Part shown: piece after piece, positions 8,404 to 17,136 of the stretch
Numbering within the stretch: the first letter of the stretch is position 1
Layout: every line of letters begins with the position of its first letter
NCBI GenBank assembly: GCA_024234615.1
Contig: JACKNY010000003.1
Location: forward strand, 1 to 64,000
Reading direction: 5' to 3'
Length of the DNA: 64,000 bases
From: Pseudomonadales bacterium
Lineage (GTDB): Bacteria > Pseudomonadota > Gammaproteobacteria > Pseudomonadales > IMCC2047
Translations under genes and position numbers: made by a program
Notes under the pieces: model-generated
The model's input: the letters and a program-made list of their open reading frames with translations, nothing else
Told to the model about the DNA's origin: nothing
Database searches by the model: none

Positions 8404-8628
8404 ATGGATGACATCGCAGCAGCTAATAATGATCGTGAACTCACAACCAAAGAAGCGGCTTCGCTACTTGGCTTATCACCCAGCACACTGAGAAAATGGC
8501 GCTGCACTCATGAACACCCCGAATTAACCTGGAGAAAGCGATTTCGCCATGTATTCTATCTCGAATCAGACGTTCTTGAATTCAAAGAATTGAGCACCAA
8601 AATCTCATCTAACGAAATTTACATTTAG
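8404..8628 (+). CDS. Small helix-turn-helix protein, excisionase-like
   Basis: A 74-residue protein with a MerR/excisionase-type helix-turn-helix (LTTKEAASLLGLSPSTLRKW) and a second strand/helix ending in FYLESDVLEFKEL. Its stop is 20 bases from the convergent integrase gene. Small proteins of this kind beside a tyrosine integrase often bend att DNA during excision. Which of this protein and the AlpA homologue is the true excision factor cannot be told from sequence. Confidence 0.72.
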   Translation: MDDIAAANNDRELTTKEAASLLGLSPSTLRKWRCTHEHPELTWRKRFRHVFYLESDVLEFKELSTKISSNEIYI

Positions 8629-8648
8629 AACTTTATAACCTTACGTTG

Positions 8649-10010
8649 CTACCAGCGGCTCGTGAGTTCGTCGATCAAATCAAACCCTGCTTGTTTAACC
8701 ATGTAGTCAGCAATTTTCTGACTAGCATCTCGAAGCCTTGTCATAGACGGGTGAATATAGTGAGCATCAACACCCTCCCTTGCGTGACTCAGTAACTCAT
8801 CTACAAGTACGGAATTAATGTCTAGTTCCGTCCCAATAGATTTATACGTTCGTCGGAGGTCATGATTGGTAACAGATATACCCGTTTGGTTTTTAACGAT
8901 ATCACGGACTGCCTTGGTATCTCTGTAATATCCTCGCCCTCCCATGCCAGGGAACAAGTACTCAGTGTCTTCAGGCAAATAATCTTGACGGTTACGAACG
9001 ATTGCCGCGGTCACTGTATTTAGGGGTAGCTCTACTTGGTCGCCCCCTTTTTTAATAATGTTGAACACTAATCTATTGAGATCAATTCCCTCCATTCGGA
9101 CAGTCATCGTCCCAGTTCGTCTTACACCGGAAAATAACATGAATAACAATGCATCACGGCCATTACGATAAGCGGATGTATGATCATGCTCTCGAAGTGC
9201 TAAGACAGACTTCAGATATGGCTTAAAATCAGCATCATCTAACCGACCAGTACAGCGATTGGTACGATTAATATTTACACCCAGTTGCTTCATTGCACGG
9301 CTAACCGGGTTTCGGATAAAGAGATCCGAATCATCGTATTTGGTCTGCGCCCAATTCCAAATCGACCTAAGAATACGCATAGCGCAATCGAGCTGAGTTT
9401 TACCACGACCTACTTTCTGGAGATAAACAGTTTTTACCTGCTCTGGCGAAATACTGTGTAATGGCAGGTCTAACAGGTCAACTAAGAGAACCTCGCATTT
9501 ATTTCTGATATCCACTAAATAACGCTGACCTGGTCGCCTCTCGGCAATAAATCCATCTGGCAGGCATTCATCACTTTCATCAACCGGTGTTCCGTAGATC
9601 ATATCTTTAAATGAGCGCCTTGCCTCTATCAGGCCTTGATTATCAGCCTGTTTTGCAGCTTCTTTTTGAGCTATTACTTGAGGGTCCCGGCCCTCCTGAA
9701 TTTCCAAAAATAAGCTATCAACCTTCTGCCGTAGTTCTGAAATGGTGATCTCAGCATTACGAGCTTCCCCGACCCTCATTATTTGGCGTTTATACATCCG
9801 ACTCTTACATTCACCACGAACTCGAATACGAGCATACATACAAAAAACACTATCAATATAGGAACGGCCAGGCCTTGCTCGAACAGCCAGATGACTATCC
9901 GCATCATAAATGTAGGTTTCTTTGGTAAACTCTCCTCGATTAATACGATTCTCGATGGCTTTCAGATTCGGTTTATTGAACTTGATTCGGTTGTCAGATA
10001 TAGCTCCCAT
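8649..10010 (-). CDS. Tyrosine-type site-specific integrase of the ICE
   Basis: A 453-residue tyrosine recombinase. An N-terminal arm-binding region (residues 1-110) precedes a core-binding domain (about 150-250) and the catalytic domain. Catalytic residues seen are Arg in LFSGVRRTGTM near 310, the His-x-x-Arg of NHDLRRTY near 385, and the closing His and Tyr in LSHAREGVDAHYIHP near 420. It inserts and excises the element at the tRNA-Leu 3' end that lies 215 bases beyond its start codon, the usual neighbourhood. Lower GC than the replication module suggests a different origin for this end of the element. Confidence 0.92.
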   Translation of the reverse strand: MGAISDNRIKFNKPNLKAIENRINRGEFTKETYIYDADSHLAVRARPGRSYIDSVFCMYARIRVRGECKSRMYKRQIMRVGEARNAEITISELRQKVDSLFLEIQEGRDPQVIAQKEAAKQADNQGLIEARRSFKDMIYGTPVDESDECLPDGFIAERRPGQRYLVDIRNKCEVLLVDLLDLPLHSISPEQVKTVYLQKVGRGKTQLDCAMRILRSIWNWAQTKYDDSDLFIRNPVSRAMKQLGVNINRTNRCTGRLDDADFKPYLKSVLALREHDHTSAYRNGRDALLFMLFSGVRRTGTMTVRMEGIDLNRLVFNIIKKGGDQVELPLNTVTAAIVRNRQDYLPEDTEYLFPGMGGRGYYRDTKAVRDIVKNQTGISVTNHDLRRTYKSIGTELDINSVLVDELLSHAREGVDAHYIHPSMTRLRDASQKIADYMVKQAGFDLIDELTSRW

Positions 10011-10225
10011 GAGATCCCCTTATGTTCATCCTCACCGGCAAAATCTGGGATGCATCTGGGATGCAAATGGAAGTAATTTTTGCATCCCAAGAGAAATCTT
10101 GAGTAACACCAGAATTGCCTACCGCAGACAGAATATAGATACAAAGCCTTTTATATCAACAACATAGAGAGCTTTAATCTACTTCGCGGAACGTTATTCA
10201 ACGTCGAGAAATGAGTATAAAGAGT

Positions 10226-10283
10226 GAATTCAAAATCCACCGCCCTTAAAAGCGTGCCGGTTCGAGTCCGGCCTCTGGTACCA
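10226..10283 (+). repeat. att repeat: 3' fragment of tRNA-Leu(CAA)
   Basis: The sequence reads as the 3' half of a leucine tRNA: an anticodon loop TTCAAAA (anticodon CAA), a short variable arm, a perfect T-arm (GCCGG TTCGAGT CCGGC), an acceptor strand and an encoded CCA. The matching 5' acceptor and D-arm are missing upstream, so it is not a functional tRNA gene. It is the duplicated core left when an element integrates into the 3' end of a tRNA gene; the intact tRNA-Leu gene should lie at the other end of the element, left of the window. Confidence 0.85.
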
Positions 10284-10374
10284 ACCTTAACCTAAACCCG
10301 CTTAGAGCGCTGTTTAGGCGGCTTCAGTGTCATTTCTTCTATTCAAGTGTACAACCTGATTGTTCCACTTTGAG

Positions 10375-11673
10375 GGCTCTACCCCATTATCGGGGGATAG
10401 CACTCATCAAACCCGGTTGATAATACCATCCCACCCGCAGTGGGCCAGCACTCTTAATCGGTAATTCTCAAAGTTTCTAAAACCATACGCTCGTCTCGAG
10501 ATCATTTCCATCTTGTTGTGGAACCCTTCGGTTATGCCATTGCTTTTACTGAATCGCCACATGGCAATGATCGGCCCCATCCAAGACTTTAATGTCCGAG
10601 CCAACGCCCGTAAGGGGCTGTCTTGTAGTTGTTCTAGAAGCTTCACATAGCGCGGTAATTTCTTTTTTGCTCGTTGAGCGGTTAGCGTTTTCAAAAGCAT
10701 CAAACGAATCAGTTTTTGTTTGACGACATACAGCGTTTGTAAAACCGGATATTCAGCGAGATAAACCATAAGGTTTGCGTGTTGCTCATCGCTTAAATGC
10801 CATTGATGCCGGCGCATCAGACTGATTAATCCGCGGTTCTTTCGGCCCTCTGGATCGTATTGTTGCCACACCTTTAAGAAGTGTTGATTGATTAGTCTTA
10901 CAACGTGAAACCGGTCGGCCACAATGGTTGCTTCGGGGAAGTAACGTTTGGCAATACGGCGATAGGTTTCGGACATATCCATTACCACCACCTGCACCTT
11001 ATCGCGCCCCTCCAGTGCCCGTAAGTAGCGGCGTAAGCTGGATTCTGATCGTCCCAGCTTCACATCGAACACCTTGTGATTCTTCAGATCCACGAAGGTG
11101 GTCGCGTAGCCTTGCTTGCGGGTAAAAAAGTGTTCATCAATGCCTAACACCCGAGGACAGGGCCGATGGCTCATCTCGGAGCACTTCTGGCCAATATGGT
11201 GCTGATACCACCGCTCAACCGTCGCCGGACTGATATGGTGTGTTCGGGACAGTTTTCGCTGAGTAATACCACCATCATGCGCTTCAAAAACTTCCAGCCG
11301 ATAGGCTTCAGACGCACGAAAACGAGGGCGAATTCCGGGAAAGGCATGACGGAAGTATCTACCACAACACGGACAATGGTATTTGGGCACCCGCAGGTGC
11401 AAGGTCATCACCTGGTTACCCTGGCGAGTGTGCTTTACTGTCCGGCGATGAGTAGCTTTAATCTTCAAATGATTGCCGTGGCAATGCTGACACAACGGCC
11501 TGCGAGTGGGCTTTGCCCACACCTCTATGCCTTGATTTCGGGCTACCCGTTCAATCTCTAGGCCAGGTAGGCCTATAATGTTTCCTGCGTGGGACATCGG
11601 TGTTCTCCATTAAATTGATTGTCGCAAAATCAGTTTAATGAATGCCGGTGTCCCCCGTTAATGATGAAGAGCC
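10375..11673. mobile_element. ISL3-family insertion sequence (about 1.3 kb)
   Basis: Imperfect inverted repeats of about 25 bases bound the element: GGCTCTACCCCATTATCGGG at the left, and GGCTCTTCATCATTAACGGG read on the minus strand from 11673. Both continue into GG-A-A-rich sequence. One full-length transposase fills it. An 8-base direct repeat, usual for ISL3, is not seen, which suggests a later rearrangement of one flank. It lies just outside the ICE att repeat. Confidence 0.85.
10407..11597 (-). CDS. ISL3-family transposase
   Basis: A full-length 396-residue ISL3 transposase. The N-terminus has the paired Cys zinc-ribbon (PLCQHCHGNH at about 35 and YHCPCCGRYF at about 75), followed by a helix-turn-helix (GITQRKLSRTHHISPATVER) and the DDE domain: Asp in VLGIDEHFF near 153, Asp in VVVMDMSETYR near 207 and Glu in NGITEGFHNKMEM near 363. 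All catalytic residues are present, so it appears active. Confidence 0.93.
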   Translation of the reverse strand: MSHAGNIIGLPGLEIERVARNQGIEVWAKPTRRPLCQHCHGNHLKIKATHRRTVKHTRQGNQVMTLHLRVPKYHCPCCGRYFRHAFPGIRPRFRASEAYRLEVFEAHDGGITQRKLSRTHHISPATVERWYQHHIGQKCSEMSHRPCPRVLGIDEHFFTRKQGYATTFVDLKNHKVFDVKLGRSESSLRRYLRALEGRDKVQVVVMDMSETYRRIAKRYFPEATIVADRFHVVRLINQHFLKVWQQYDPEGRKNRGLISLMRRHQWHLSDEQHANLMVYLAEYPVLQTLYVVKQKLIRLMLLKTLTAQRAKKKLPRYVKLLEQLQDSPLRALARTLKSWMGPIIAMWRFSKSNGITEGFHNKMEMISRRAYGFRNFENYRLRVLAHCGWDGIINRV

Positions 11674-11803
11674 ACTTGCTTCTGATCAAAATAGCCACCG
11701 ACAGGGTTAACTGTGGCGCCTTTTTGTTCTAACTCTTGCTCAGCTTCAATTACACCATCAACAATTTGAACCAATGTATTTTAATGAAATCTTTTAGTTC
11801 CAC
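11674..11803 (-). pseudogene. Remnant of a small gene, frameshifted and cut by ISL3
   Basis: A GTG at 11803 with AGGAG nearby opens a short frame (VELKDFIK), then a one-base loss shifts it to another frame that reads TLVQIVDGVIEAEQELEQKG and continues as ATVNPVGGYFDQKQ until the ISL3 right end at 11673. The continuity of sense across the shift indicates a decayed protein gene whose 3' part was removed by or beyond the IS. I do not recognise the family. Confidence 0.55.
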
Positions 11804-11931
11804 CCAACTCTCCTTATGTGCTGACACATAACAGTAAATTCAGAAGCCTATGGCTTGTAATAATTATTATCGGGCCAGAGTTTATTTTTTCCGCAACAAT
11901 TGCGACGCCAGCAACTTATTGAAAACAAAAT

Positions 11932-11969
11932 CGACATTTATATGCCTATCATAAATTGTCGTTTTTTTT
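11932..11969 (+). terminator. Probable intrinsic terminator
   Basis: CGACATTTA at 11932-11940 pairs with TAAATTGTCG at 11952-11961 with one bulge, followed directly by eight T. No intact gene precedes it on the plus strand, so it is likely a leftover of the disrupted locus. The rest of 11,804-12,057 is AT-rich and shows no gene. Confidence 0.6.
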
Positions 11970-12057
11970 CGGTAATGACTAATAGCTTCAGTTTGATTTA
12001 AAGAATAATGGCAGCACTTCACCTATAGCCAACTCATCCAGCAGGTCTATTCAGGCC

Positions 12058-12474
12058 TTAGCTGGCTTTCATATAGCCTGTGTGCTGTTTGGATTGCTCG
12101 ATTTCCTTGAGCATTTCCTCGCCACGACCACGACGATCAAAAGCTGCTGGAAACTCTTCGGTCTGTGTCGGCTTTTCTAAGTTTGTCTCATCACCAGTCG
12201 GGCACTCCAGATAAAGGCAGTTATACAGGTTAAATGCTGCCGCATTACCGCTCGCTAGTGCACGGGAGAGGGAGTGCTCGATGTGCACCGGGGCAAATCG
12301 ACTAATAGCCAGGGGAGCGTTACTTTCCTGGGTTGGCGAGATTGTTGCTCCTGCTTTAGCCTCAAAAATCAGACTCAACATTAAGGCAAACTGCGCCCCA
12401 TTGGTCGTTTGAGCAGCATGCTGAAGCGGTTGCGCAAGACTTGCTGAAAGGTTGTCGGTAATTGCTAATTTCAC
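12058..12474 (-). CDS. Hypothetical protein, 138 residues
   Basis: An open frame with codon use like its core neighbours, starting at an ATG at 12474. The protein is soluble: a helical N-terminal half (LAQPLQHAAQTTNGAQFALM) and a charged C-terminal tail (EEMLKEIEQSKQHTGYM). There is a segment rich in Ala/Asn around residue 75 (SGNAAAFNLYNCLYLE). I do not recognise a family. It stands alone, divergent from the PilZ gene; no operon partner is visible. Confidence 0.6.
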   Translation of the reverse strand: MKLAITDNLSASLAQPLQHAAQTTNGAQFALMLSLIFEAKAGATISPTQESNAPLAISRFAPVHIEHSLSRALASGNAAAFNLYNCLYLECPTGDETNLEKPTQTEEFPAAFDRRGRGEEMLKEIEQSKQHTGYMKAS

Positions 12475-12694
12475 GATTGATCCGGCAAGCTGAGGGTAAC
12501 ATTCTTATCGGCACTCTAAGCCGCAGCTTGAGAGATTATCTCCGGTTACTTACACCTGAGTTTTAATCGCAAATTCCGTATTCAAATCAAGTGGCAATTT
12601 GGCTACCTGAAATACCAGTTTTTCCTATGTATTTATAAAATTGAACTATACTTATTCAATAGTATTAAGCCTGAGCTTTGTATTTTCCAGACAA

Positions 12695-13087
12695 ATGATA
12701 CCACCCGAAAAACAAATTGAACCCATCGCAAGTTATAGAGAACGCCGAAAGTATGTGCGCTATAACGAAGGAGCCATGCAGGTTTGGGTAAAGCGTCGCA
12801 GTCTACTGCGCGAATTTATCAAAGGCGAAGCAGTAGAGTGGCTTAACTTTAATCAGCATGGCATGGCGTTCGCTAGCAACATCCATCTCAACATCCATGA
12901 AGAAGTACTAATCAACCTCAAAATAGGTAATTTTTCAATTCATGCCCTTGTTGCGGTCATACATAACGCCAGACGACAAGCTGGCAAATACCGCTACGGC
13001 GTACAATTTAGTTTCGGCGCGAATAGCCATATGAAATCGCATGAAATCAAAGAATTGCTGTGCGCGGTTGAGCAATTATTGATCTAA
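12695..13087 (+). CDS. PilZ-domain c-di-GMP-binding protein
   Basis: A PilZ domain of about 120 residues. The c-di-GMP binding signature is present: an Arg-rich N-terminal motif (RERRKYVRYN) and, 30 residues on, NFNQHGMAF, which fits the D/N-x-S-x-x-G position with Gln in place of Ser. PilZ proteins transmit c-di-GMP levels to motility, adhesion or secretion systems. The ATG at 12695 is the most likely start; a TTG 54 bases earlier would add a hydrophobic stretch without a ribosome site. A diguanylate cyclase gene lies 540 bases downstream on the other strand. Confidence 0.8.
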   Translation: MIPPEKQIEPIASYRERRKYVRYNEGAMQVWVKRRSLLREFIKGEAVEWLNFNQHGMAFASNIHLNIHEEVLINLKIGNFSIHALVAVIHNARRQAGKYRYGVQFSFGANSHMKSHEIKELLCAVEQLLI

Positions 13088-13149
13088 CCTAGCAAGTTAG
13101 TTGCGCTAACCATATGCTGTTTTGTTAGAATTATCGCATCTAACAGATA

Positions 13150-13599
13150 GTGGATTACCCTTTGAACGCAACTAATGAATTAATCAGTCCTAGCTTAATG
13201 CGGCGTTTAGCTGCCATTTTATACGACGCCCTATTAATCACCGCTCTTTGGATGATGACTGGCGGACTGCTGATGTTTATTAATAATAATCAGATAATCG
13301 AGTCACCCCTGCTGCCTTTGCTCTTACCCGTTCTAATTTTTGTATTTTTTACAAAATTTTGGATGAGTAATGGCCAAACTCTGGGGATGCAGACATGGAA
13401 AATTAAACTCGTTTCCATCGACGAAAGTCCGGTGAGCCTCAAACAAAGCGCAATACGCCTAATAGGTGCTGCCGTGTCATGGGCTTGCTTGGGTTTAGGC
13501 TATTGGTGGGCGATATTCGATAAGGACAGGTTAGCTTGGCATGACCGCTGGTCGGATACGAAATTAGTTATCGTTACGCCACAGATCGACCAGCGATGA
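13150..13599 (+). CDS. RDD-family membrane protein
   Basis: A 149-residue protein with three to four hydrophobic helices and the RDD hallmarks: an Arg-Arg/Asp pair in the first helix (LMRRLAAILYDALLI), the second-helix block NGQTLGMQTWKIKL, and a final WHDRWSDTKLV. Such proteins are small inner-membrane proteins of uncertain, possibly transport, function. The start is a GTG at 13150; a TTG 12 bases on is possible. A gene of this family also lies near lptG in Pseudomonas, so it belongs to the core. Confidence 0.85.
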   Translation: MDYPLNATNELISPSLMRRLAAILYDALLITALWMMTGGLLMFINNNQIIESPLLPLLLPVLIFVFFTKFWMSNGQTLGMQTWKIKLVSIDESPVSLKQSAIRLIGAAVSWACLGLGYWWAIFDKDRLAWHDRWSDTKLVIVTPQIDQR

Positions 13600-13624
13600 C
13601 TCTAATTACACATCAACCCCGCTC

Positions 13625-14632
13625 TTAATCGGCAAGCTTAACCTGATTCCGACCATTTTGTTTAGCGCTATAAAGTGCCTGATCGGCGCGATGGATCAAA
13701 TTTTCTCTCGTTTCGCCAGGCTGCAACTGAGCGACACCTATTGATGCGCTGATATTATCAATATATTCGTCCAGTTGTTTAATCCGAATTTTCTCTATCC
13801 TGGCGCGAATCATTTCAGCCAAATGACTGGCTTCCTCCAGTGTTTTTTGCGTTACGATTACCGCAAATTCTTCCCCGCCATAGCGAGCCACTTGAATGTG
13901 CTCGGCCTTAAAGGAATCTAACAGCTGCCCTATTCCTGTCAGAATCCGGTCTCCCGTTAAATGCCCATAGGTGTCATTACATTTCTTAAAATGGTCAAGG
14001 TCGATTAATAATAGGCTCAACCTTGTATCCGAATCGGTCATTGCCCCGACTAATGCCCTATCAAAAGCACGGCGATTGCCAATTTTTGTAAGGCTATCAA
14101 CAAAAGCACTTTTTTCGGTATCTTTCAATTGTTGCTTCAGTGATTCGATTTCTTGCTTCGCGGAGTCTATCTCTTTACTAAACTGTCGTGTTAAATGATC
14201 GACTGTTTCCGTATCTTGCATCAGCGAGACCAGCGTTTTTTCCATTTCCTTCGGATCCGTCTCATTTTTTAAATCATTTAGCCCTTTTTGCAGAGCTGTA
14301 CCATATTCACGAGTGCCATCGGCTGTCCGTTTCGTACTCTCAAATAAATTTGTTAACAACGTCACCATCGCATCCTGCGCCGTTTCGTGACCAGGCATGT
14401 AGGATTTAACAAAATAATCAAAAAATAGTTCTTCGCTCTTCTCGGGTGCATACTGAGCATTGTTTGAGAAGCTAGAATCTAACGCCTGCTTCAAATTTTT
14501 ATCTTTATTGGCAGCGTAAGCGTACCAGAGGGCGAAGTTACAGGGATTAGTAGGGATTTTGCGTTGCACCATCAGTGGGATAGCTTGCTTTAGCAATTCC
14601 GCCGCAGCTTGAGAGTCCTCTCTAAAATACAT
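13625..14632 (-). CDS. GGDEF diguanylate cyclase
   Basis: A 335-residue enzyme that makes c-di-GMP from two GTP. Residues 1-160 are a helical, coiled-coil-rich region without a recognised sensor; residues 170-335 are a GGDEF domain with substrate-binding Asp in LLLIDLDHFKKCND and an intact active-site motif RYGGEEF. The product-inhibition I-site (RxxD five residues before the motif) is absent, so feedback inhibition is not expected. No signal peptide or membrane helix is seen; the N-terminal helix bundle probably controls dimerisation. Confidence 0.93.
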   Translation of the reverse strand: MYFREDSQAAAELLKQAIPLMVQRKIPTNPCNFALWYAYAANKDKNLKQALDSSFSNNAQYAPEKSEELFFDYFVKSYMPGHETAQDAMVTLLTNLFESTKRTADGTREYGTALQKGLNDLKNETDPKEMEKTLVSLMQDTETVDHLTRQFSKEIDSAKQEIESLKQQLKDTEKSAFVDSLTKIGNRRAFDRALVGAMTDSDTRLSLLLIDLDHFKKCNDTYGHLTGDRILTGIGQLLDSFKAEHIQVARYGGEEFAVIVTQKTLEEASHLAEMIRARIEKIRIKQLDEYIDNISASIGVAQLQPGETRENLIHRADQALYSAKQNGRNQVKLAD

Positions 14633-14829
14633 AACCTTCTTCTTTTTTTAACTTATTGTTTTAATTATACATATTTTATTATAAAAATAGTCAATGAGCT
14701 TTTCGCAAAAATTATTTTGCGTCGCTTAATCGATGCTCAATTGTGATTAATTTTTTGACAAACGCCACTCAACAAAAGTAAGCAATTACAAGAATTATGT
14801 GTAAGCCATTTCCTACTCTAACCAAGATA

Positions 14830-15891
14830 TTACCCAACTCTTTTTAACAGCACCAAGGCAAGCACGAAAAAAAGCAAAATGGGAATCAGGCTTGCGAAGA
14901 TCGGATCAAACCCAAATACGATACTAGCTGGGCCCAAAAAATCTTCGACATATTTAAAGAGCAACCCCAAAATCACACCCGAAAATATACGAAAACCCAT
15001 AGTAACCGAGCGAAGTGGACCGAAAATACAGGACAGCGCCACTAACACCATCACCACCGTCGCCAAGGGTTGCAGTATTTTTTTCCAATAGGCAAGGAGG
15101 TATTTTTTTGCATTTAAACCCTGCTCCACTAAATACAAACTGTAGGTGTGCAGCCCTTGAATTGATAAGTCTTCCGGCTTAACGACAACAACTTTAAGCA
15201 CCTCTGGTGTCAATTCGGTATCCCAACGCATCGTTGCTAACTCCAGCTTTTGCGCTTGATCATCTTCAATTTTTGTCAACGTGATATTTTGTAATACCCA
15301 ATGATTCCCCTGAAAAATCGCCTTACGCGCAAAACTTGACTGTTTTAGCTTGCGCTGCTCATCAAACTCATATTGAGTTACCCCGTAGAGCACACCACCA
15401 GGCAACACCGCATTAAAGTACATGTAGATATTCCCTTCACGATGCCAGTAGCCATGCTTAGACTTCAGCGCCTCATTTCCGCTCTGTGCCAACGCCCTCT
15501 GACTCTGTGCATAGGTTTCTGTATAAGGCACAACGAACTCGCCAATGAGCAATCCTAAACAGACAAAGACCAATGCGGGTTTGATTACCGCATAGGAAAT
15601 CCGCATCACTGACATTCCCGCAGCGCGCATCACTGTTAATTCGCTATGGTTAGCCAACGAACCTAAACCGAGCAGACATCCAATCAACACCGATAGCGAA
15701 ATAAACTCATAAAAACGCTTAGGAATAGTTGCCAGTACATATTGCAAAGCCTCCGTGGATTGATAGTTACTTTCTAAATTTTGCAGCTCATCAATGAGCG
15801 CAAACAAAACATCCAGACCGACCACGACGACAACTACCAAAAGAATCGATGCGATAACCACTTTACCAATATAACGATCTAATAACCCCAC
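14830..15891 (-). CDS. lptG: LPS export ABC permease LptG
   Basis: A 353-residue inner-membrane permease that with LptF and the LptB ATPase extracts lipopolysaccharide from the inner membrane. It has three N-terminal membrane helices, a periplasmic beta-jellyroll (about residues 135-260) and three C-terminal helices ending in LLFFVLALVLLKRVG. It starts with GTG at 15891, one base after the lptF stop, so the two are translated together. lptB lies at 35.7 kb with lptCA, the usual split arrangement. Confidence 0.95.
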   Translation of the reverse strand: MGLLDRYIGKVVIASILLVVVVVVGLDVLFALIDELQNLESNYQSTEALQYVLATIPKRFYEFISLSVLIGCLLGLGSLANHSELTVMRAAGMSVMRISYAVIKPALVFVCLGLLIGEFVVPYTETYAQSQRALAQSGNEALKSKHGYWHREGNIYMYFNAVLPGGVLYGVTQYEFDEQRKLKQSSFARKAIFQGNHWVLQNITLTKIEDDQAQKLELATMRWDTELTPEVLKVVVVKPEDLSIQGLHTYSLYLVEQGLNAKKYLLAYWKKILQPLATVVMVLVALSCIFGPLRSVTMGFRIFSGVILGLLFKYVEDFLGPASIVFGFDPIFASLIPILLFFVLALVLLKRVG

Positions 15892-15892
15892 C

Positions 15893-16996
15893 CTAACCCC
15901 TCGACCTTTTAAACCAAGCTAGTTTTTGATGTAGGCTCCCCACCAGGACAATACCTATTGCTAAAAATAGAAGGTGTACCCAAATTAAGCCCAACTGTGG
16001 CGATACCTTACCATCCTCAATAGCAGTACGCGTTGTACTCAACAGTACCAAATAACCCATATAAAGAAAGATAGAGGGTAGCAACCTCAACCAACGGCCC
16101 TGACGGGGGTTAACTCTACTCAAGGGGATCGCAATTAGCGTGATGATAGGTACCAGCAGAGGCAAGGAAATCCGCCATTGCAACTGGGCAATATCTTGTG
16201 GGTTTTCAGAGTTAATTAATTCTCTGGTTGGCTTTAACTCAGCTTTAACCCGCGCCGCTCGCTCCGCTGGTCTGGGAATTTTGACCCCATATTTTTCATA
16301 TTGGGTGATCCGATATTCCGGATCACCTGGATTACCATCATAGCGGTAACCATTTTCCAATAACAAAAAATGGCTACCTGTTGCTGCATCAATATATTGG
16401 GAGCCGGACTTAGCCACTAATAAAATGAGCTCTGTTTTTTTCCCTGGCTTCTTTTCCGTCCGCTGAGAAATAAACACGTTTTCCATACGTTTTCTTTTAT
16501 CGGTGAGCTTCTCAGTATAAGTAACCCGCCCACCCGTGCCTAACTCCTGAAAACGTCCGGGAATCAACGTATCAAATTCTGTACGCGAGTCCTGAGCACG
16601 AAAAATTTCATCCACCTTCCGAGTTCCCCAAGGGCTCAACTCAAGGCTTAATAAGCCTACCAGAAGCATCACGAACAAAGCAGGAATCATGGTATAGATA
16701 ACTAGGCGTTTAGTACTCATACCACAGGCCGAGAGCACTGTCATTTCGCTATCAAGATAGAGTCGGCCATAGGACATAAGAATTCCCAAAAACAAGCCCA
16801 GCGGCAGGATCAACTCCAGAAAGCTGGGCATCTTATAGCCTATCAAGGAGAAGAGCACATCCACTGAAAGCTCACCAGCAGCTGCTTCAGCCAGGTACTT
16901 GATGAAACGACCACTCATGATGATCAGCAGCAAAACAGCTGTCACAGCGAGCAGGGTCACCACAACATTTTTGGCGAGATAACGGAAAATAATCAA
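15893..16996 (-). CDS. lptF: LPS export ABC permease LptF
   Basis: A 367-residue partner of LptG with the same topology: helices at the N-terminus (IIFRYLAKNVVVTLLAVTAV), a periplasmic domain (about 130-265) and three C-terminal helices. It begins with TTG at 16996 and is the first gene of the lptFG operon, divergent from pepA with a 140-base promoter region between. This lptG-lptF / pepA-holC-valS layout is widespread in gammaproteobacteria. Confidence 0.95.
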   Translation of the reverse strand: MIIFRYLAKNVVVTLLAVTAVLLLIIMSGRFIKYLAEAAAGELSVDVLFSLIGYKMPSFLELILPLGLFLGILMSYGRLYLDSEMTVLSACGMSTKRLVIYTMIPALFVMLLVGLLSLELSPWGTRKVDEIFRAQDSRTEFDTLIPGRFQELGTGGRVTYTEKLTDKRKRMENVFISQRTEKKPGKKTELILLVAKSGSQYIDAATGSHFLLLENGYRYDGNPGDPEYRITQYEKYGVKIPRPAERAARVKAELKPTRELINSENPQDIAQLQWRISLPLLVPIITLIAIPLSRVNPRQGRWLRLLPSIFLYMGYLVLLSTTRTAIEDGKVSPQLGLIWVHLLFLAIGIVLVGSLHQKLAWFKRSRG

Positions 16997-17136
16997 GGTA
17001 TGTTATACGTCTCTGTCGGGTGCTGGAAAAGTTTTACATTCTATAACGCTTCTTTTCGTGTTGCGAACTGGTAATCAGGAAATAAATGCGTAAACTGCTT
17101 AATTCTCAGGCGATAGAATGACTTTCAGAGGACAGA

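Larger units (their letters stand above)
1..10283. mobile_element. Right part of a PFGI-1/SPI-7-type integrative and conjugative element
   Basis: This stretch carries the replication/partition module typical of PFGI-1-class elements (ParB, DUF2857, STY4528-type and PFL_4669-type proteins), a repressor pair, an AlpA regulator and a tyrosine integrase. It ends at a 3' fragment of a tRNA-Leu gene that lacks its 5' half. The element continues past the left edge, so its other end and its conjugation genes are not visible. Base composition of the module is more GC-rich than the core genes to the right. The family assignment rests on recognised protein families; the boundary rests on the tRNA fragment. 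Confidence 0.85.

Noticed and set aside
10226..10283. Functional tRNA-Leu gene
   Set aside because: Only the anticodon-loop to CCA part exists; no 5' acceptor or D-arm is found upstream.
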